Positions 53,268-63,063 of a stretch of DNA of 64,000 nt are shown here, piece by piece; the stretch's first letter is position 1; every line of letters begins with the position of its first letter. Made by a program: the position numbers and the translations under genes. Under the pieces are notes generated by a model. It was not told where the DNA came from. It made no database searches and was given only the letters and a program-made list of their open reading frames with translations. Origin of the DNA: Isoetes taiwanensis (lineage: Eukaryota > Streptophyta > Lycopodiopsida > Isoetales > Isoetaceae); NCBI GenBank assembly GCA_021234155.1, contig JAJEKV010000045.1, forward strand, positions 8,915,105-8,979,104, given 5' to 3'.

Positions 53268-53909
53268 GGGCTGGATCAAATTTCATATTGCTAGTTCTAT
53301 CTAATTATAGAATCCACCTGGCCCCATAATACTGTTCATGCTATTCTGGTTTATACCGTGACCATTATCCTTTAGCTAATTAAGATATCAATAGTCCATA
53401 TGAATTGAGTACTTTTTTGGGCTTTGCATGCATTGAGTGATAAATGCCAAGTCCTGGGTTTATCTTATTGCATGTATTTATGTCTTGTAGATGTCTATGC
53501 TGCATGTCGTTGACATTACAACAATCTTCATTCTCTTCTAGATGGTTGTGTTCTGATATATTTTTATGCATACAAAGATGTAAAACCCTAATCATTTACT
53601 TCTTTATTTTAATTGTACAACTGACTTTTAATTTAGTCTCAAGGGGAGCTCTTTGTATGTTGACTATGACCTCACATCCCTATAGCAAAGGAACATCGAC
53701 AAGAGCTTGTACGCATGAGGGACATACAACAGAGCGTTGCAGTGCTAATACATTGCAAGGTTTGGATTTTTTATCCACCTAACTTGTGAAGTATAATATT
53801 AGTTCATGTCATATTTCATTTCATATGGACTATTGATATCTATTTTAGCTAAAGGATAATGGTCACGGTATAAACCAGAATAACAGCAATATGAAATTTG
53901 ATCCAGCCC
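53268..53909. mobile_element. Inverted-repeat element carrying a duplicated segment
   Basis: Left arm 53268-53403 and right arm 53821-53909 are inverted complements (gggctggatcaaatttcata, ctggtttataccgtgaccat, ggatatcaatagtccatatg-like blocks); the left arm has about 40 extra bases. The interior starts with a copy of 49777-49988. This resembles a transposon that has picked up local DNA, though a plain inverted duplication is also possible. Confidence 0.6.
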
Positions 53910-54296
53910 GAAATTGAATCAACGGACTGTGATAAGTGAGCTGAGAAGTTTAGTTGAGCTTCCCGATGCAATCGTGACATATGGGTCTGCCATGAAGATC
54001 TTAAACTAGTCGAAAATACTGGTAAAGTCAAAAGCCTTTGAAGTTCATGTTTAATGCAAATGAATTTACTATCATCTAAGGTGTTCATAAGTATTATAAT
54101 CGAAGGTATTGCCTATATTTGCCGTTAAGTTCCATTAAGTTCATACTAAACAAAAAACCTTTTATAACTATACTACGGCAGACACTCTGCATAAAGATAC
54201 AACTACACCATCTCCGATTGGACTTGCTGCTAATGCAAATGCTGATACTGATGCTAACACAAATGCTAGTATCATTTATCTGCGCTTCGAGATAAG

Positions 54297-54440
54297 CAGA
54301 TAAATCCACTTCTTGAGGCGAGTCGATGTGTCCCCCCAAGAGTATTTAAGTCTATTTTCACCTCCATTCTCTCTATCAGCAGTTCTTGAGCCTCTCCTCC
54401 TTAGGTCATTTGTTCTCCTGCCTTGCCTATCACTCTGCAT
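54297..54440 (+). repeat. Dispersed promoter-like repeat, copy 3
   Basis: Same block order as the complement of 4765-4915: gataagcagataaatcc, cttcttgaggcgag, gagtatttaagtc, a pyrimidine-rich part, gagcctctcctcc. It lies directly upstream of an ATG at 54449-54451 and a downstream ORF, so it could act as that unit's promoter. Confidence 0.55.
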
Positions 54441-54448
54441 CTTGCACC

Positions 54449-55126
54449 ATGGATTACTCCGTTGAGATGACTCTGATCTGGTTCATTTCTTTGTTTTCTA
54501 TCAACACTTCCGGTGCGCCTGGCAAGTTTAAGTTCCCTTTGATGATGCTGGAGCTTTAGTCGAGTTTCTCTATCATCGTATTATGGAAACGAAGTTTTGA
54601 ATTTTTAAATTGCAACCGTCTGTCCCCAACTTTTGCTACTCCGGCCAAAAAGCCCGCGGAGAAAGCTCGAGAATTTTCACACTCAGAGGTTTGGCATTCC
54701 AAGAATCAAATGACTATGGTGAAGAAGGTTGTTAATTCGCCGGCTCAGCCAGTAACTCTAACAGATGCCATGCGCAGGGTAATCAAAATGCACTGCCAAA
54801 TTTGATATGGGCTTAGTGTGCCCTGTTAATTTGTTTTTCTTGCTTTCTTTCAGTCCAGAAGAAACGTGCCTCTGAGACTGGACCTAGATGATTGCCGAAT
54901 AGAGGAGGACTTTTATGCTTATGCGGGTCTACAAAATGATGGCATACATCCCTCTCAATTTCGAACGGATGTCATTTCTGCTGCAGAGTATAATGAGGTT
55001 TGGGATACCAATGGTGTCATTCCTAACAAAACTTTAATTGACAAGGTAAGGCCAGAGCATGAAGAAGAATACGTGAAGGGCGTGGAAAAAATGACGAGCA
55101 TTTACACCCATCAGCACCCAAATTAA
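54449..55126 (+). pseudogene. Unrecognised ORF fragments downstream of the promoter-like repeat
   Basis: ATG at 54449 (words MDYSVEMTLIW) opens a short frame. A later frame, 54866-55126, gives 86 residues (LRLDLDDCRIEEDFYAYAG, QFRTDVISAAEYNEVWD, KVRPEHEEEYVKGVEK), preceded by an acceptor-like tttgtttttcttgctttctttcag. It may be a two-exon gene fragment or part of a repeat; no family recognised. It ends about 45 bp before element B's LTR. Confidence 0.35.
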
Positions 55127-55171
55127 GCAAAAGCAGGGGTGCTTTAAGTGCTATAAGCATACGTCCGGATG

Positions 55172-56755
55172 TGTGACGCTCCCTGAACATATACGACCCC
55201 CGGTCGTATACATACAGGGACTTTCCCCTCCCATGGCGACCATCTCACCACGAGCAGGGCCCTCCATCTAACCCGGGCCGTCTACGTAGAGACGCTCAGG
55301 TGAAGGACACGGAGGGGTCATTCGGCCCACGCCTTCGATGGGCGCCTACGTCGCGGAAGCATGAATACAAGGGTTAGCACACAGCTTAGATCATATACAA
55401 ATAGCCACCACGAAGGGTGGCGCATCCATCCAAATACTAGCAACAAAGAATATGCATCTAAACTAAGGAAACACCAAAAACCCAGGTTCTACCCCGGCTC
55501 AGACTCTAGTGGGGGAGCGACTGACGGCTGGGTCTCAGGAGATCGGCAGACCGAATCTTGGTATGGCATTGGCTGGCATAGAACATCGGCTAGGGTTGTC
55601 CACTCCATCCGCCCCTCCTGTGCACACTTTGCAGATGGGTCGAATCACGCCATGGCTTCGCTATAGCCTTCCGGAGACGCAGACTCAAGGTATCACCCCT
55701 TTTGAGCCTACTCCAGGATCATGACACCTGGTCTGATGAGGCAGGTCAGGGAAGTGTCCCCTTCCAGGATCACAGTGGTTCCGTGGGTGAGCTAGAGAAT
55801 ACGTGCCGCATCAGCGACCCCCGCATCCGTACCCAACTTACTCATCTTAATTCTACTCAAAGTGCATGGTGCCCCATATGTGGGTCACACCACTACACCC
55901 CGTGGAGTGTCGGACCCATACCCGCCCCTCCACGCGACCGACTATCGGGCCTAGCTCATTGTAGGAGTCTCGATGGAGCCTTTTATGCTCGTGCAAGACC
56001 CCACCCCTACTTCACCATCGTGGTCCCTTGTCCGGTGCTAAGCCGGACCATAGCGTCTATGACCCGGTGGGCTCTTGTGCACAGGCCGAAACTAGTAGGG
56101 TGTTAAAGGAAGTACTAGGAGCATTCTATACTCAAGCTCAGAGGTCTCTACCCCCTTTTAATCCCCTCAAGCATCGAACGACCGAACTAACTCATAGAGG
56201 CATCGACCATTCCATAACAGCATCATTCATAATTGAAAAGTATTCCTAATTACCGAGAAGGGTTAATCTCAACCAAAACTAGCCGTAAAAGAATACTAGA
56301 GTATTATTCTACAATTTGCAAGTTAAACTACCACTAACCGTGAGTTTCTACTGGACCCGTTGTCAAGGGTGCTTCCATAGCTACCTTGGGGGTAGCAAAT
56401 GGCATGTAGAGGGTGTCTTGGCAATTTGGGGATGTTCAACAATCAGATTTTTTGAGCCTAGCTGCTCCTTGATGCCGGGCCGGATCGAAATTGGGGTACA
56501 ATGGGGTAGCCTTTTTGGTGGCTCAAGATAGAAACCCCCATGCCGGCCACTCGTGGTTATGCCAAATGGCTTTTCCCATCATTAGGTGTCTTAATAGCAA
56601 GTATTTAGATAATTATCCTTTATAATTAAGCTAACGTAGCTAATTAAATCCCTTGTGGCCAACCCCCTAGGTTATCATACCCCAGGTGGCGTATCTATAC
56701 CGAGTGATGTGTTCAATATATTTATACGTACACCATATAAATACTTGGAACGTCA
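55172..56755 (-). repeat. Element B 3' LTR
   Basis: 1,584 bp, plus-strand TGTGACGCTCCCTG to ACTTGGAACGTCA. It matches element A's 3' LTR in reverse along its length, including the first-strand start TGACGTTCCAAGTATTTAT. Confidence 0.92.
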
Positions 56756-56772
56756 CATTCTCCCCTCCTTAG
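56756..56772 (-). other. Element B polypurine tract
   Basis: The minus strand reads CTAAGGAGGGGAGAATG before the LTR, nearly identical to A's tract. Confidence 0.8.
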
Positions 56773-57346
56773 AATTTATGCTGTCCTCAGCATTGGGGTT
56801 AGTTACGAATGTAAAAAGAAATACATTATGAAGGAAGGTAATTCCTTATTTTTTCCAAAAGTAATACATATATTCAAAACTTTAAAGTTTGCAAAACATT
56901 TCAAGCACCGTGGTGCATTCGACATGATTATCATAATCAAAAAGTTCAAGGACCGAAGTCCAATACCAACATCAGTGGAACAATAAACAAAACATGTAGG
57001 CAAAATAAAACTGAAGAGTTCGGGTCATCAGTAACCCTCTAGCATGGGCAGGGCACGCACTGCTTACTGGCCTGCACATGTCAGTATATCAGTACATATG
57101 ATGAAATTGTGGTTGAAGGGACCACCCTCCTTATAATAATTAAAAGAACATACTATCTATCAGGGAACCTATCATGTCTATGGTTTGCAGTTCCTTGCAG
57201 CATAGGGATTGGTCAAGTTCCCATTGTAGCCGAAAGGAAGGCGGCCTATCAACTATATGCTCTGCAACAAGTTGTGGTCAGGTCATCATTGACAGTACAC
57301 CACGTCCTAGAGAACACAAGGTGATCTCATCATCGGTTACTTGTTA
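56773..57346 (-). other. Element B 3' untranslated region
   Basis: Non-coding, counterpart of 30643-31205 in element A. No ORF with family resemblance. Confidence 0.6.
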
Positions 57347-57871
57347 TTATTTACGATGCATCCTCCCCTCTAAGGCGCTACCCCTGGCAATCAGGCTTCT
57401 AAGCTTACCGCTGACTGCGGGGTTGATAGCATCGTTGATGGTGCGGCCTTGAGATTCACGCATGAAATCCGGATAATGCTTGTCAAGGTCTATCTTCATC
57501 ACCCACGTAGCATCCTCAACTGGTAAGTGTTTCCACTTAACCAAGTATTGCAACATTTGAGTCCTTCTGGTTTGTTTGTAAGCTCGATCAAGAAGAGCTT
57601 CAGACACTATTTCGAGTTGCTCCTCTGTCATTTCTAGGAGGGTTGGGGTCTCCAAAACCTCCTCTGGATCAGGGGTGTGTTGCTTCAGAAGACTCACATG
57701 AAAGACTTTATGGATCTTCAAGCGGGGTGGCAATTCTAAGCGATATGCTTGTTCTCCAACGCGCTCAATAATCTTGAACGGTCCAGCCCATCGAGGGGCC
57801 AACTTTTTGCAATTGCCAATCTTAAGCTTGGCTTGCTTCACTTTAATCTTAAGCCAAACTGATTCGCCCAC
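57347..57871 (-). CDS. Element B integrase C-terminus with chromodomain
   Basis: 174 codons. GPY/F-type module (LAPRWAGPFKIIERVGEQAY, LELPPRLKIHKVFHVSLLK), acidic linker (DPEEVLETPTLLEM), then chromodomain LQYLVKWKHLPVEDATWVMK with KIDLDKHYPDFM, ending EGRMHRK. It shows what A and C1 lost by deletion. A small frameshift near 57860 separates it from the core. The aromatic cage expected for methyl-lysine binding is only partly evident. Confidence 0.9.
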   Translation of the reverse strand: MGESVWLKIKVKQAKLKIGNCKKLAPRWAGPFKIIERVGEQAYRLELPPRLKIHKVFHVSLLKQHTPDPEEVLETPTLLEMTEEQLEIVSEALLDRAYKQTRRTQMLQYLVKWKHLPVEDATWVMKIDLDKHYPDFMRESQGRTINDAINPAVSGKLRSLIARGSALEGRMHRK

Positions 57872-58845
57872 CTGAAAAACGCGTGGGTTCTGTGCTTATC
57901 GGCTACACTCTTCTGACGACTGCGTGCAGCTAATAAGTAGCCCCGAACTTCTTCGACCAGAGCTTGCATCTCCAGGAGGAGTTGTTGAGAAACCTCGACC
58001 TTAGAAACAGGGTTATGCCAAGTGTCTGGAGTAAGACATTGGTAACCATAGTTTATCATAAAGGGAGACATTCTGGAAGACTCCTGTTTCATGCTGTTAT
58101 AGGCAAACTCGACCAGATAAATATAGTCAGCCCATTGTGATTGCTTACTCCACACATAACTTCTTAGCATATCCTCTATAATACGATTGGTACGTTCCGT
58201 CTGACCGTCTGTTTGAGGATGATATGCTGTACTCATAGCAAGCTTGGTCTGAATGGTGGCAAAGAAATCTTTCCAAAATGCACTTACAAATTTGGGATCC
58301 CTATCCGACACAATTACTCGTGGCATTCCGTGTAATCTGAAGATCTCCTTGGCAAATAGCAGAGCAGTATCAAAGGCTGTATCTGTGGTCCGACATGGCA
58401 AGAAATGAGCCATTTTCGACAATTTGTCGACCACAACCATTAAGGCATCATACCCCCGGAGAGTTCTTGGAAGGCCCACAATGAAATCCATGGCTATCAC
58501 TTCCCATTTGGCGTTTGGCACATCCAGAGGTTGCAACTCGCCTGGAATTCTTAGCTGCTCCGCTTTGGTTTGCTGGCATACCTGACACTGCCTAATGTAC
58601 CTGGCAATGTCCTTTTTCATAGAAGGCCAGAAATAGCTGGAGCGAATCTTAAAGTAGGTTTTCATAAAACCTGCGTGTCCAGCTATAGGGCTATTGTGTG
58701 TGTCATGAAGAATGAGCTTCCGTACTCCTGAAGTCTCTGGTACACACAACTTATCCTTGTGATATAATAAGTTGCCCTCTTTCTTATATGCACGAAAAGC
58801 CTCGCGCTCTGCATCCGTGCGAGCTTCCTTAGTCCCAAATGTCAC
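57838..58845 (-). CDS. Element B integrase zinc finger and catalytic core
   Basis: Zinc finger: LHDTHNSPIAGHAGFM with CQVCQQTK (H-H-C-C complete). Core: TMDF-equivalent [33 protein letters not shown]. Then LTPDTWHNPVSKVEV. The D-D-E triad is intact in one frame. It is separated from RNase H by an indel near 58850. Confidence 0.95.
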   Translation of the reverse strand: MTFGTKEARTDAEREAFRAYKKEGNLLYHKDKLCVPETSGVRKLILHDTHNSPIAGHAGFMKTYFKIRSSYFWPSMKKDIARYIRQCQVCQQTKAEQLRIPGELQPLDVPNAKWEVIAMDFIVGLPRTLRGYDALMVVVDKLSKMAHFLPCRTTDTAFDTALLFAKEIFRLHGMPRVIVSDRDPKFVSAFWKDFFATIQTKLAMSTAYHPQTDGQTERTNRIIEDMLRSYVWSKQSQWADYIYLVEFAYNSMKQESSRMSPFMINYGYQCLTPDTWHNPVSKVEVSQQLLLEMQALVEEVRGYLLAARSRQKSVADKHRTHAFFRWANQFGLRLK

Positions 58846-60210
58846 AGAACTCCAGATCTGTGGCCAAGGTCTGCTCTATCTGTTTCCAAACTCACTGGTG
58901 AGTGTAGAAATGACATTACAATGGGTTCGGGTCACCAAGGGATGGCGTGATAGAGGATCCGTAACCACATTGTGCTTGCCAGGCTTATACATAATCTCAA
59001 AATCGTACTCCTCCAGAAATTCCATCCATCTTCTCTAACGGAGGTTGAGATTCGGCTGGGTGGATAAATAACGGAGACTTTGATGATCCGTATCCAACTG
59101 GAATCTTCTACTAAGAAGGTAGTGTCTCCATATCTGCAGAGCACGGACAACGGCTAACAATTCCTGATCATGGGTAGGATATCGCTGCTCCGTCTCGTTC
59201 ATCTTCTTTGAATCATAAGCAATAACCCTCCCCTCCTGCATTAGGACCCCACTGGCGGCAATTTTACTGGCATCTGTCGCCACTAGCTTATCCTGTTCAG
59301 GATCAGGTAATGTGAGAACTGGTGCTGATGTTAGAGCATCCTTAAGCTGCTGGAAACTCTGCTGAACTTTTGTCTTCCAATGGTCCATCCAATCTTTCAC
59401 CTTCTCATGCTTTGTGAGATTTGTAAGAGGAGCTGCAATCTTCGCAAAATCCTTTACAAATTTTCGATAGTAGCCTGCTAATCCCAAGAAACTCCGGACT
59501 TCGGAAACATTCCCTGGAATAGGCCATTCCCTTACGGCCTCTATCTTTGTCGGGTCTGTAGCAATTCCCTCTGCCGAAATGACATGGCCTAAATACTCAA
59601 CCTTCGGAGTGGCAAACTTGCACTTAGAGAACTTGCCATAGAGCTGATGACGTCTTAGCTTTTGTAGGGCCAATCTAAGATGTTTCTCATGTTCCTCAAG
59701 GGTCTTACTGTAGATGAGAATGTCGTCGAAGAAAATAACAACGAAATCATCCAGGTACTGTCGAAAGACATCATTCATAGTCGCATGAAATTTGCTGGGG
59801 CATTAGTTAGTCCAAAAAGCATAACTGTGAATTCATAATGCCCATATCTAGTGCGAAAAGCAGACTTATGGATGTCCTCTTCTTTAATCCTTATCTGATG
59901 GTATCCGGAGCGTAGATCAATCTTTGAGAAATACTTAGCCCCTTGCAACTGATCCATTAGGTCATCTGCCCTAGGTAAAGCATAGCGATTCTTGATGGTA
60001 TGCTTGTTGAGTTGCCGATAATCAATACACATCCTCAGCGAGCCGTCCTTTTTCTTAATGAAGAGTATAGGAGCGTCAAAAGGCGAAACACTAGGTCGGA
60101 TGAAACCTAGGTTTAGTAGCTCCTGAAGTTGCTTCTTCAGTTCTGCCAATTCTAGAGGACTTATACGGTACGGGGCCTTGCTGGTAGGCTTGGTACCCGG
60201 CTCTAAAGCT
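58846..60210 (-). pseudogene. Element B reverse transcriptase and RNase H
   Basis: Frame 60149-59775: [47 protein letters not shown] 1-nt loss near 59776 shifts to frame 59778-59035: catalytic [33 protein letters not shown], RNase [37 protein letters not shown] at 59035-59037 ends it, and the next frame gives KPGKHNVVTDPLSRH-like sequence. One or two repairs away from intact, so recently active in evolutionary terms. Confidence 0.92.
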
Positions 60211-60960
60211 ATTTCACATTACACCCCTCTAAAAGGAGGGAGCTTCTGAATCTCATCTGGGAAAACGGTCACCGAATTCCCGGAGAAGACGAGCAATCCC
60301 CTCTGGCAAGGTATCGATTACTTGCTTCTGTTTAGCATCTGTCTCTATGGACGCAAGGCTAATGATGCAAAGGAGCTTTTCCTTGCGTATAGCTTTATCT
60401 AACTGCCTGATGGAGATAGACTGCATGATAGGGTTGAATAGTTCACCTTTAATAGTCACGCGGGCTCCATTAGCTGCGTTGAAGGTAACTTCTCTCTTCT
60501 CGCAGTCTATGTTGGCTTTTGCGGATGCCAAAAATTCCATACCAACAATGAGGTCATATTTGTCAATATCCATCAACTCGGCACCCAAAGCCACTGGTGC
60601 ACCTGGCAACTGCATCCTAAGATTGATGCGACGGCCATGAGTATGCCTGACCTTTCCACTGGCTAGAGTGACAGGCCTTGGTCGAGACCTTAATGTTTCA
60701 AGCTGTAAGACCTGAGCCATCCTAGGGGAAGCAAAATTATATGTACTTCCCGTATCCATAAGAATTACAAAAGGCTTACTGTCTACTTGACCTATGGTGG
60801 AAATGACAGCAGGCTGACTTTTGGCATTGCCGATTTCTATAGCTGCAAGGATATGAGACGCACCGTGAATATACTCGGGAGCCTCGTCCTCGACAGGTAA
60901 GGTCGACTTCAGATCGTCCCAATCGAGGTCGGCCATGGCCAGCTGGGCGGTCTGCGTAAC
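60211..60960 (-). CDS. Element B aspartic protease
   Basis: Frame 61137-60253. The active-site region reads [18 protein letters not shown], followed by [20 protein letters not shown]. It is linked to gag by one frame change near 60970, where B is two bases shorter than A. The order gag-protease-RT-RNase H-integrase is standard for Ty3/gypsy. Confidence 0.9.
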
Positions 60961-62137
60961 ATAAAGGACAATTGTGCATAAAGTGCCCGGCCCGCATACA
61001 CCTGTAACATGCCTTATCCTGGCGGAGCTGTTCTCGGGCCTCCTTAGGAATTGACTGTAAGAGGTTCCGTACTTCCTTACCGACATTACTCTGTTTATCC
61101 ACGGTAGTGAAGATAACTTTCTTTTCCTGACGGCCATAGGAATTCTGTTGAGAGGGACCCGGGCTTGGCGACCGGGGTTTATACGGTATGGATGGCCGGG
61201 GCTGCGAGTAAGGAGCAGGACGCGGATACTGGTTCCTTGGTGTGTCCTCCTCGAGGCTCAATGCCTTAGCCTCAGCCTCCGCAACTGATTTTGGGTCTAT
61301 GGCTTTAACCATCTGTTTGATTGATGGGGCCAATCCTTCAATATAACCCTCTACGGCTCTCTTTTCATTCATACCTGGTACATACAGCCTTAAGCGCATA
61401 AACTCATCAGTGTAAGCCTGAACCGTCATACCCTTCTGCTCCAACCTATAAAAGGTCTGAATCTGCTGGCATTTGTGCGCACGAGGCACATAATGCGACT
61501 TGAATGCCTTGGCAAACTTCATGAAGTTGCATCTGCTTTTGTCCAGATGCTTGGCATAGCCCTTCCACCAAATACGGGCAGCTCCTGTAAGGTTGGTGGT
61601 GGCAACCTTTCCTGTATCCTTCTCCATCATTCCATAAGACTTCCCAAACTCCTTCATCTCGTCCAGCCAGGATTCTGCATTTATCCCGCCTCTGGATTTC
61701 CCATCAAACTGGGCCAATTTTCTATTCTTCCATATACTAGTTATAGTTGTATCAACGGTCTTACGGTATTCCTTATCTCGGCGCTTTGCATGGTCACCAG
61801 CTGATACCGATGACCCAGAAGACACCGAAGTGGTTGAGCGTGAGGAAGTGGCACTATCCTTAGAGGAACTTCGATGACGCTTAGCATGGGGCCTCCTCTG
61901 TGCAGGTACAGGACTGGCTCCAGGTGGAGATGGTTGTTGTGCAGGTGAACTCGGTGGTAGCGGAGGTAACTCCGGTCCGTCTTCCTGGGTTTGCTGCGGT
62001 GGGTTGGCATGCAATACATAGGCATGTAACTCGCCGAGCTGCCTTTTCATTAACATCAGTTCCTGTTCAGGTGTCAACCTACTGGCGTTGGAGGGTGTCT
62101 GCCAGGCGGCGTTACGGGCACCGTCTAAATCGAGCAT
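60961..62137 (-). CDS. Element B Gag
   Basis: ATG at 62137 (MLDLDGARNAAWQTP). Helical start, Pro-rich linker, Ser/Arg-rich stretch (SSSKDSATSSRSTTSVSSGS), Gag capsid domain (ITSIWKNRKLAQFDGK, GAARIWWKGYA, FAKAFKSHYVPRAHKC, YRLEQKGMTVQAYTDEFMRL), basic region and a perfect zinc knuckle CYRCMRAGHFMHNC. About 390 residues to the knuckle. The intact frame makes it the reference copy for gag in this window. Confidence 0.95.
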
Positions 62138-62384
62138 GAAAAAGGTATAAGCATATTTACAACATATAAATTTTTACAAATTTTATCATGTTGGACAAAA
62201 GGTAGAGAGTGAACATAAGAGAAATTTATTATTATAAGAGGAAAAACTTTTCTATTACAGTTTCACACCTTAGTACTGCCAAAAGTTGATACAGGAGTAT
62301 TACACAAGGACAACGTGATACAACTGATGCTTAAAGTTGAGCTCACATACAGTATATAACACAAAAGAACTAGAAAGACCCGGC
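62138..62384 (-). other. Element B spacer between gag and ORF3
   Basis: AT-rich, no supported ORF. Counterpart of 25671-25907 in A. Confidence 0.4.
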
Positions 62385-62850
62385 CTAGGGGTTCACAAAG
62401 GGGTACAGGATCGAGTAGCGAACACTCTCACGCACAGCCCTAACGAGCTTGTAGCGTGCCCAGGCCTGGACAATGACTGGTTGGTATTCCCACGTTGGGC
62501 TAATAATGAGAAGATTGAAAAGCCTTCTCAAAGCATAGAAGAGTTGCCACAGGTGGTCGTTGGCGTCCTCGAAAGCCTCGTGCCTGGTCATGCTCCAATA
62601 GTCCCAGGTACGGCACAGCGTCTGCTTCAGGTCCTCGAAAGCTCTGTCCCTAAGGATGTTAACTATCTCCAACCCTTTTTCAGGATCATAGGGTTCTCCT
62701 GGTGGCAGGGGTTCCATCTCATACCCTTCATCCCATTCTGGATATTCTCCATATCTTTGGCCATAGTCCTGTTCGGGCGGCCCTGGATCCTCCCTCCGGA
62801 TCATGTCGGTAATCCTCTCCTCATATTCCCAAAGGGTCTCTTCTGCAAGA
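62385..62850 (-). CDS. Element B ORF3
   Basis: Open to a stop at 62385-62387 (ending SILYPFVNP). It matches A's ORF3 nearly throughout: EETLWEYEERITDMIRREDP, EYPEWDEGYEMEP, LCRTWDYWSMTRHEAFEDAN, WEYQPVIVQAWARYKLV, with four extra residues (RAVRES region) that A lacks. Similarity begins exactly at cttgcag|aagagacc, supporting a splice site. Unknown function. Confidence 0.8.
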
Positions 62851-63063
62851 CAATGGAAATGAATATAGAACATTCCGTAATTTCATTATATTCTAAACGC
62901 CAATAATTAGAAGAAGACATCATGGGAAAGAACAATTCTCAATTATATTCATCAAGACAGTAATCAGAATTGATGAGAAAAGGGGTATATTATATTATAA
63001 AATGGCTAAAGAATTTGCCAAACCAAAATTTTACACAATACAAAAAATGCGTAGTACAATTAT
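62851..63063 (-). other. Element B spacer between ORF2 and ORF3
   Basis: AT-rich, counterpart of A 25008-25208, with the same ttgcag before ORF3 and the same ttttctcatcaatt-type words. Candidate intron. Confidence 0.4.

Larger units (their letters stand above)
44926..55171. other. AT-rich region without a complete gene
   Basis: About 10 kb outside the LTR elements. It has one convincing exon (47153-47245), weaker exon-like pieces (for example 49990-50158, ending acag|gtaatt, and 51677-51865), several duplications, a minisatellite, two inverted-repeat elements, a Helitron-like end and two copies of a promoter-like repeat. The rest is intron-like. A host gene with long introns may cross it, but I cannot assemble one. 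Confidence 0.45.
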
